Assembly (NCBI GenBank): GCA_024364735.1
Contig: JAGFNQ010002612.1
Location: forward strand, 517,070 to 581,069
Direction: 5' to 3'
Length of the DNA stretch: 64,000 nucleotides
From: Boesenbergia rotunda
Lineage: Eukaryota > Streptophyta > Magnoliopsida > Zingiberales > Zingiberaceae
The notes below the pieces were generated by a model. It was given only the letters and a program-made list of their open reading frames with translations. It had not been told where the DNA came from and made no database searches. Numbering within the stretch: the stretch's first letter is position 1; each line of letters starts with the position of its first letter. This document shows positions 60,205 to 64,000 of the stretch, one piece after another. The position numbers and the translations under genes were made by a program.

Positions 60205-60215
60205 CCTATTTATAG
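60205..60215 (-). promoter_or_regulatory. TATA box of the antisense gene
   Basis: CTATAAATAGG on the minus strand, about 175-185 bases before the antisense ATG, is a close match to the plant TATA consensus. It is followed by a leader without ATG clutter, suggesting an autonomous promoter inside the element. Confidence 0.6.
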
Positions 60216-60724
60216 CTAGGCCGAAAGAAAGGCGACCGTCGGATGGCGATCCACGTGTACGGCGATCGCCTCACCCAATGCCGAAGAGTCGTCCCACGAT
60301 CAGCCTCGAAAAAGCGTGCCGCATCCGCTGACGTCGCCTGATGCGGCGGCAGGGCGCGTCGCCGTGACGGCCAGTCGGAAGCTGCCGCGTGGCAGAAAGA
60401 ATTACGCGCATTAATGGCCATTAAAAATTCGTCATCATGGGATAAATCGCATCCCGGTCGGCCAACCGGCGAACGCCACGTGGCCCAGATCATTAAAGCT
60501 GAGGTGATGTCGTTATGGCGCCGGTCGCATCGGGCCTATCACATCACCCCATTCGGCTTAGAATGTCCCGTCTCCATTAATTGACTGACTCGGGCTGTCC
60601 CGAGAAAATCGTCTTGAGGCGCGTGACACCACATTTCTTGCAACTCAAGGCAAGCATTCTCCCGCCCAAACGTGTCTAGCATGTCTCTCACCAACTGACA
60701 ACCCTCGTCCGGTCGGACGAGTTA

Positions 60725-60965
60725 ACGGACGCGTGGCGGCCCACGCTCCTTTCAGTCGGGAACAACTATTTTGACTACGCAGACAAGTTACGAGGACACG
60801 TGGCGGTCCACGTTCCTCCGGTCAAATCTTCATCCGCTCGGACATCTTCACCATGACAATAGTTAGTCAAGGATGCGTGGCGGCCCACGCTCCCCAGTAA
60901 TTCTTCGTCCAGCCGGACGCCTTCGCTAAACAAGAGTCAGGGGTGCGTGGCGGCCCACGCCCCTC
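60725..60965. repeat. Four CGTGGCGGYCCACG hairpin repeats
   Basis: The 14-base palindrome lies at 60732-60745, 60799-60812, 60876-60889 and 60946-60959. It is embedded in loose repeats of 67-77 bases with GTCAnGGnTGCGTGG and CGTCCnnnCGGAC words. The same palindrome type occurs twice in each unit of the 166-bp array. Confidence 0.85.
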
Positions 60966-61150
60966 TCGACTAACAGTCTTCTTCCGCCCAGACAGGGCAA
61001 ACATACTCAGCACCAGCTGTTGAGCATCGTGGTAAGCCGGCCGGATATTGAAAGGGCAGACAACGCCCGGCCGCAGGATGGTTGTACACACTTGTAGTCC
61101 AGTCAGTCGGACTGATCGCCTCCTTCGACTAGACTCGAGGGGAAGGCTAT

Positions 61151-62114
61151 TGATCCTGTCCTATATTTTGCACGATATGGGTAGCCAACGTGGCGAACGA
61201 CCTGGCCTGCTTCAGGGTCCACGTCATTATACGAGTAACCGACTCAACAAACATTCTGGCCGGGCCCCAAAGCCTTCACCGGCTGGTCGGGCTTAAGGCA
61301 GCCGGGTAGAATAAATATAGTGGTCCATCCGGTCGGTCAAGCCCGGCCTGCCACATTAAGACTTACCCACCTCATTCAGCCGGGTGCATCCGCCCGGCAA
61401 TCCATGCTCGTGACCTGACACCCATCCGGGCGAGCCGGCCGGATGTCCACTCGGGCTCTCTCTCGGAGTCATCCTAGGATAAAGACAAAATATACCTGCA
61501 CCAGCCGCAGGTAACAGGATGTCACTCCTCGTACGAGCTGACACTCTCTGACAGGCGCCGCCTTACCGAGACCTGTCTTTGTCCTCGCATAAGACAAATA
61601 GTATACGACAAAAAAAGATGGTTACAGTCGACACAACCATGCCATATCCTCTGACCCTGTCAGAAGATCCTGACACAGGCCATACCCATATCGACAGCAC
61701 CATACCACATCTTCTGACCCTGTCAGAAGATCCTGACACAGGCCATGCCTGGTCCTTTTCCCCGGCTATATAAGCCACTCCACTCCTCATTCTCAGGTAC
61801 GCATACATACTCGCGCGAATCCTCTATCTTTCCAGTGCTCCATTATTTCTACAGTTCCTCGGAGTACTGACTTGATCGTCGGAGTGCCTTGCCGGGACGT
61901 CTCCCGGCTGGGTTGCTAACGGTCATCTTCCTCAGCAGGTTCACCTCTCGTCGGCCGGCCCTGCACCAGGCGACATCCACTTCCATTCGGTCGGAGGATA
62001 CCCCCCCCCCCACGAAGCTGCCATTCTGCGCGAGGACGCCCCGTCAGCATCTACGTCGTTCATCCCTACACCGTCATTCCGGTTGCGGCTCCACTACGCT
62101 CGGCGACAGGATCA
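61151..62114 (+). repeat. 3' LTR of copy 2
   Basis: 964 bases, TGATCCTGTC to GACAGGATCA. It is closer to the copy-1 LTR than to its own 5' LTR, because the latter has many small deletions. Confidence 0.95.
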
Positions 62115-62440
62115 ATGAGGATTATTATCAATTACTATAGCATACACCACCATGTCAAAGTGTCTTATCCTATCAAAGTGTCTTAGGAGTGTTAAATATG
62201 GAGATATATATTATCTCAGATTTCAGATTCGAGTCCTCTTAGTGACTAATATTTAACTAATATTTATTGATCGAGAGATTATTGTCAATAATATGCGAGA
62301 TATTATTTTAATAATTATGCTCTTATCAATCAGTAGTACTATGCCTCCAAAAATCCCAGAAAAGGATTTCTGATAAAGGGGATCATTTCGACGGTGGGGC
62401 TAATCACTATAAAAAGTTTACCCATTCTAATTTGTCCTCA
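62115..62440. other. Right flank of copy 2
   Basis: AT-rich, with a short local duplication TGTCTTA-CTATCAAAG near 62155-62190. No gene or RNA was seen. Confidence 0.4.
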
Positions 62441-62620
62441 TGGGCTGACTCGGTTGGTAAGGCGTCTGACTGCTTGTATCGGAGGTCTCAGGTTCGAGAG
62501 TCGTCAGCCCCATATTGGATAAAATCCTCGTTTGTTGGCTTAAATTTTCTCGGTCTCAGGCGCCTTAAAATCATAATTTATCCCCTCTGGATACTTGTGA
62601 GTCGGAATCAAAAGCCGTTA
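62441..62620 (+). mobile_element. tRNA-derived SINE-like module, forward
   Basis: A tRNA-like head at 62442-62511 has closing ends GGGCTGAC / GTCAGCCC, an A-box-like GACTCGGTTGGTAAGG and a B-box-like GGTTCGAGAGTC. The anticodon arm does not fold properly, so it is not a working tRNA. The body continues without a clear tail until the inverted module. Confidence 0.55.
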
Positions 62621-62762
62621 AGGCGACCGTCGACCGTGCCGTTACCAATACTAGGTCTTCCCACCCCTAGGTGTGGATTTTTGCCTTCCCAGGATTCGAA
62701 CTCTAGACCCAGGCTTAAATCTAATTCTTTATGAATCCTGAATACCAATTGAGCTTCCACTT
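62621..62762 (-). mobile_element. tRNA-derived SINE-like module, reverse
   Basis: Read on the minus strand from 62762: AGCTCAATTGGTATTCAGG (A-box-like), then GAGTTCGAATCC (B box) and TGGGAAGGC. Together with the forward module it forms a head-outward inverted pair sharing one body. Confidence 0.5.
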
Positions 62763-63292
62763 TTTTACATTGTATTTTGTGTATCATAGACATCCATTTA
62801 CGACAACGAATCCAAACCCGACTTACATTAAAACACACGACATGACGCCATATCTCCTCGACTTTTTCTCTTTTCTCCTAGTAATAGATTTTGTATGGAG
62901 AAGAATTTTACTATAATCAATGTACATCGTACAAACATCTACGCCTAGCATCAATGAAAATTTTATTTGTTTTAGGTAACGATTGATTCTAGTGTAATGG
63001 CATATGCTTTACATGTCATCAAACATGGCATGTGATCGGTCGTCAAACGCGAGCTACGATTGGCCATGGAGCGCGAGCAGCGGTCAATCGTTGAGCTCGA
63101 GCAGCAAGGGCGGTGCCGGCTTGGCGTCATCGTCGTTCCTTCATGCGGAAGGCTCGCTGAGGGCCGGAGGTAGCAGGCGGCTCACTGACTGTTGAGCTCG
63201 AGTAGCGGCGCAGTCGGTCGTCGAGCGCGAGTAGCAAGGATGGTGCTGGCTCGGCGTTGCCATCGTTCCTTCGTGTGGAAGGCTCACTGACT
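62763..63292. repeat. Spacer with a diverged ~122-bp tandem duplication
   Basis: Two related GC-rich copies, about 63085-63165 and 63207-63290, share GAGC-CGAG-AGCAAGG-TGGTGC-GGC and CGTTCCTTC-TG-GGAAGGCTC-CTGA. Open frames here (63004-63195) show no known motif. Confidence 0.55.
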
Positions 63293-63560
63293 GATGGACC
63301 TCCCATATCTGGATTTCTGAAAACTCCATATGAATAGAGAGGTTAGAGGTAGGAGATGATGTTTTAGGTGTCCAACCATCTATATATTAGATATCACCAA
63401 TCAAATAGGAGTAGTTTAGAAATATCAGTGAGTTTTGGTCAAAACTCACTGATGGACCTCCCATTCTGGATTTCTGAAAATTTCATATGAATAGAGAGGT
63501 CAGAGGTAGGAGATGATATTTTAGGTGTCCAAACATCTATATATTAGATATCACCAATGC
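63293..63560 (-). repeat. Diverged block of the 158-bp repeat family, inverted
   Basis: The minus strand of this block aligns with the 21.7-23.2 kb array: TGATGGACCTCCCATATCTG, GATTTCTGAAAA, GGTAGGAGATGATTTTAGGTG-like words, TATCACCAAT, ATAGGAGTAGTTTAGAAATA and the hairpin ATCAGTGAGTTTTGGTCAAAA. About one and a half units, spacing close to 165 bases. Confidence 0.75.
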
Positions 63561-64000
63561 AATAGGTGTCCAACCATTTCAGGCCCAATGACCCTAAAAG
63601 GCCTAATGTGTGATTTCTTCTCGGTTCTTCATTATTACATTTTAATACCTCATAGTAGTCTAAATGAATAATGGATAGCAAATTTGAACTCCTTGTAACC
63701 TCAGAAATCCACAGGAACTGAAATTTTTACAATCGGAGCTCTCTAGGTCAAATAGTGAATTTTGACATATTAGGCCTTTTAGAGTCATTGAGACTGAAAT
63801 GGAACCATTTCAGGCCCACGTTGGGCCTGAAATGATTCCATTTCAGGCCCAACGTGGGCCTGAAATGTTTCCATTTCAGGCCCAACGTGCCCATTTCAGG
63901 CCCAACGTGATGTTTTCTCGGTTCTTCATTATTACATTTTAACACCTCGGAGAAGTCCAAATAAATAATGGATAGCAAATTTGAACTCCTTGTAACCTCA
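63561..64000. repeat. TTTCAGGCCC hairpin cluster at the right edge
   Basis: Inverted words CATTTCAGGCCCA / TGGGCCTGAAATG recur four to five times between 63800 and 63910. A longer direct repeat (TTCTCGGTTCTTCATTATTA ... ATGGATAGCAAATTTGAACT) is at 63617-63695 and again at 63913-63989. No gene was seen; the repeat runs out of the window. Confidence 0.65.

Larger units (their letters stand above)
49262..62114 (+). mobile_element. Ty3/gypsy Tat-lineage LTR retrotransposon, copy 2, both LTRs
   Basis: Order: 5' LTR 49262-50215, primer-binding region AATTTGGCGCTAGAAGG, gag-pol 50263-55355, 166-bp tandem array 55487-57375, antisense spliced gene 60029-57752, hairpin-repeat region 60730-60960, purine-rich tract GAGGGGAAGG at about 61134-61146, and 3' LTR 61151-62114. 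Total is about 12.9 kb. No matching 5-bp target duplication is seen: the right flank is ATGAG and the left flank is confused by the gap. The size and the extra antisense gene fit the Tat group, which includes the very large Ogre, Grande and Retand elements. Confidence 0.93.

Noticed and set aside
62442..62511. Functional tRNA gene
   Set aside because: Acceptor ends and both promoter boxes are present, but the anticodon arm does not fold to a 7-base loop; better read as a SINE head.

Overview
The window is nuclear DNA from a flowering plant. It has spliced genes with GT-AG introns, a plant-only gene set (R2R3-MYB, OVATE family, KCS, SYP7-type SNARE, HD-ZIP IV and NET1 relics), Tourist-like MITEs and Ty3/gypsy Tat-lineage retrotransposons. 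GC-rich exons in KCS and OFP inside AT-rich spacers fit a monocot, probably a commelinid; the species cannot be fixed from this alone.

Left half (1-36.4 kb), gene-bearing. In order: the 3' end of a GH3 beta-glucan exohydrolase/beta-glucosidase gene (1-1856, +); a relic of a NET1-type actin-binding coiled-coil gene (2835-3349, +), interrupted by a 2.16 kb TIR element with a TAA target duplication that carries a broken HD-ZIP IV homeobox gene (3826-5206, -); a two-exon 3-ketoacyl-CoA synthase (12815-14895, +); a small NFD6-like organellar protein gene (16141-17157, +); an intronless OVATE family protein (19806-20675, -); a three-exon R2R3-MYB of the RAX/MYB36 type (25454-26435, -); a nine-exon SYP71 Qc-SNARE (28355-32679, +); and a tRNA-Val(UAC) gene (36344-36416, -). 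These are independent plant genes with no sign of an operon or cluster. Spacers hold MITEs, including three copies of one MITE family nested inside each other (15225-15880), a 158-bp hairpin-bearing tandem array (21752-23250) and a roughly 320-bp foldback array (33.5-36 kb).

Right half (36.8-62.1 kb), mobile DNA. Two copies of one Tat-lineage Ty3/gypsy element are present. Copy 1 (36789-42436) keeps its 5' LTR and a nearly intact gag-pol, then stops abruptly at an RTE-type LINE (42437-45343). Copy 2 (49262-62114) has both LTRs, a frameshifted gag-pol, an eleven-unit 166-bp tandem array and a spliced antisense gene with its own TATA box that encodes a Transposase_28-type domain and a coiled coil. 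Between the copies lies a broken CDKAL1-like tRNA methylthiotransferase fragment (47953-48884, -). An N run (49142-49260) has duplicated LTR sequence on both sides and marks an assembly problem.

Right end (62.1-64 kb): a head-to-head pair of tRNA-derived SINE-like modules and a second, inverted block related to the 158-bp array.

The most unusual signals are the self-nested MITEs, one hairpin shared by separate tandem arrays, the antisense spliced gene, and a short palindrome that recurs through the non-coding 3' part of the retrotransposon.
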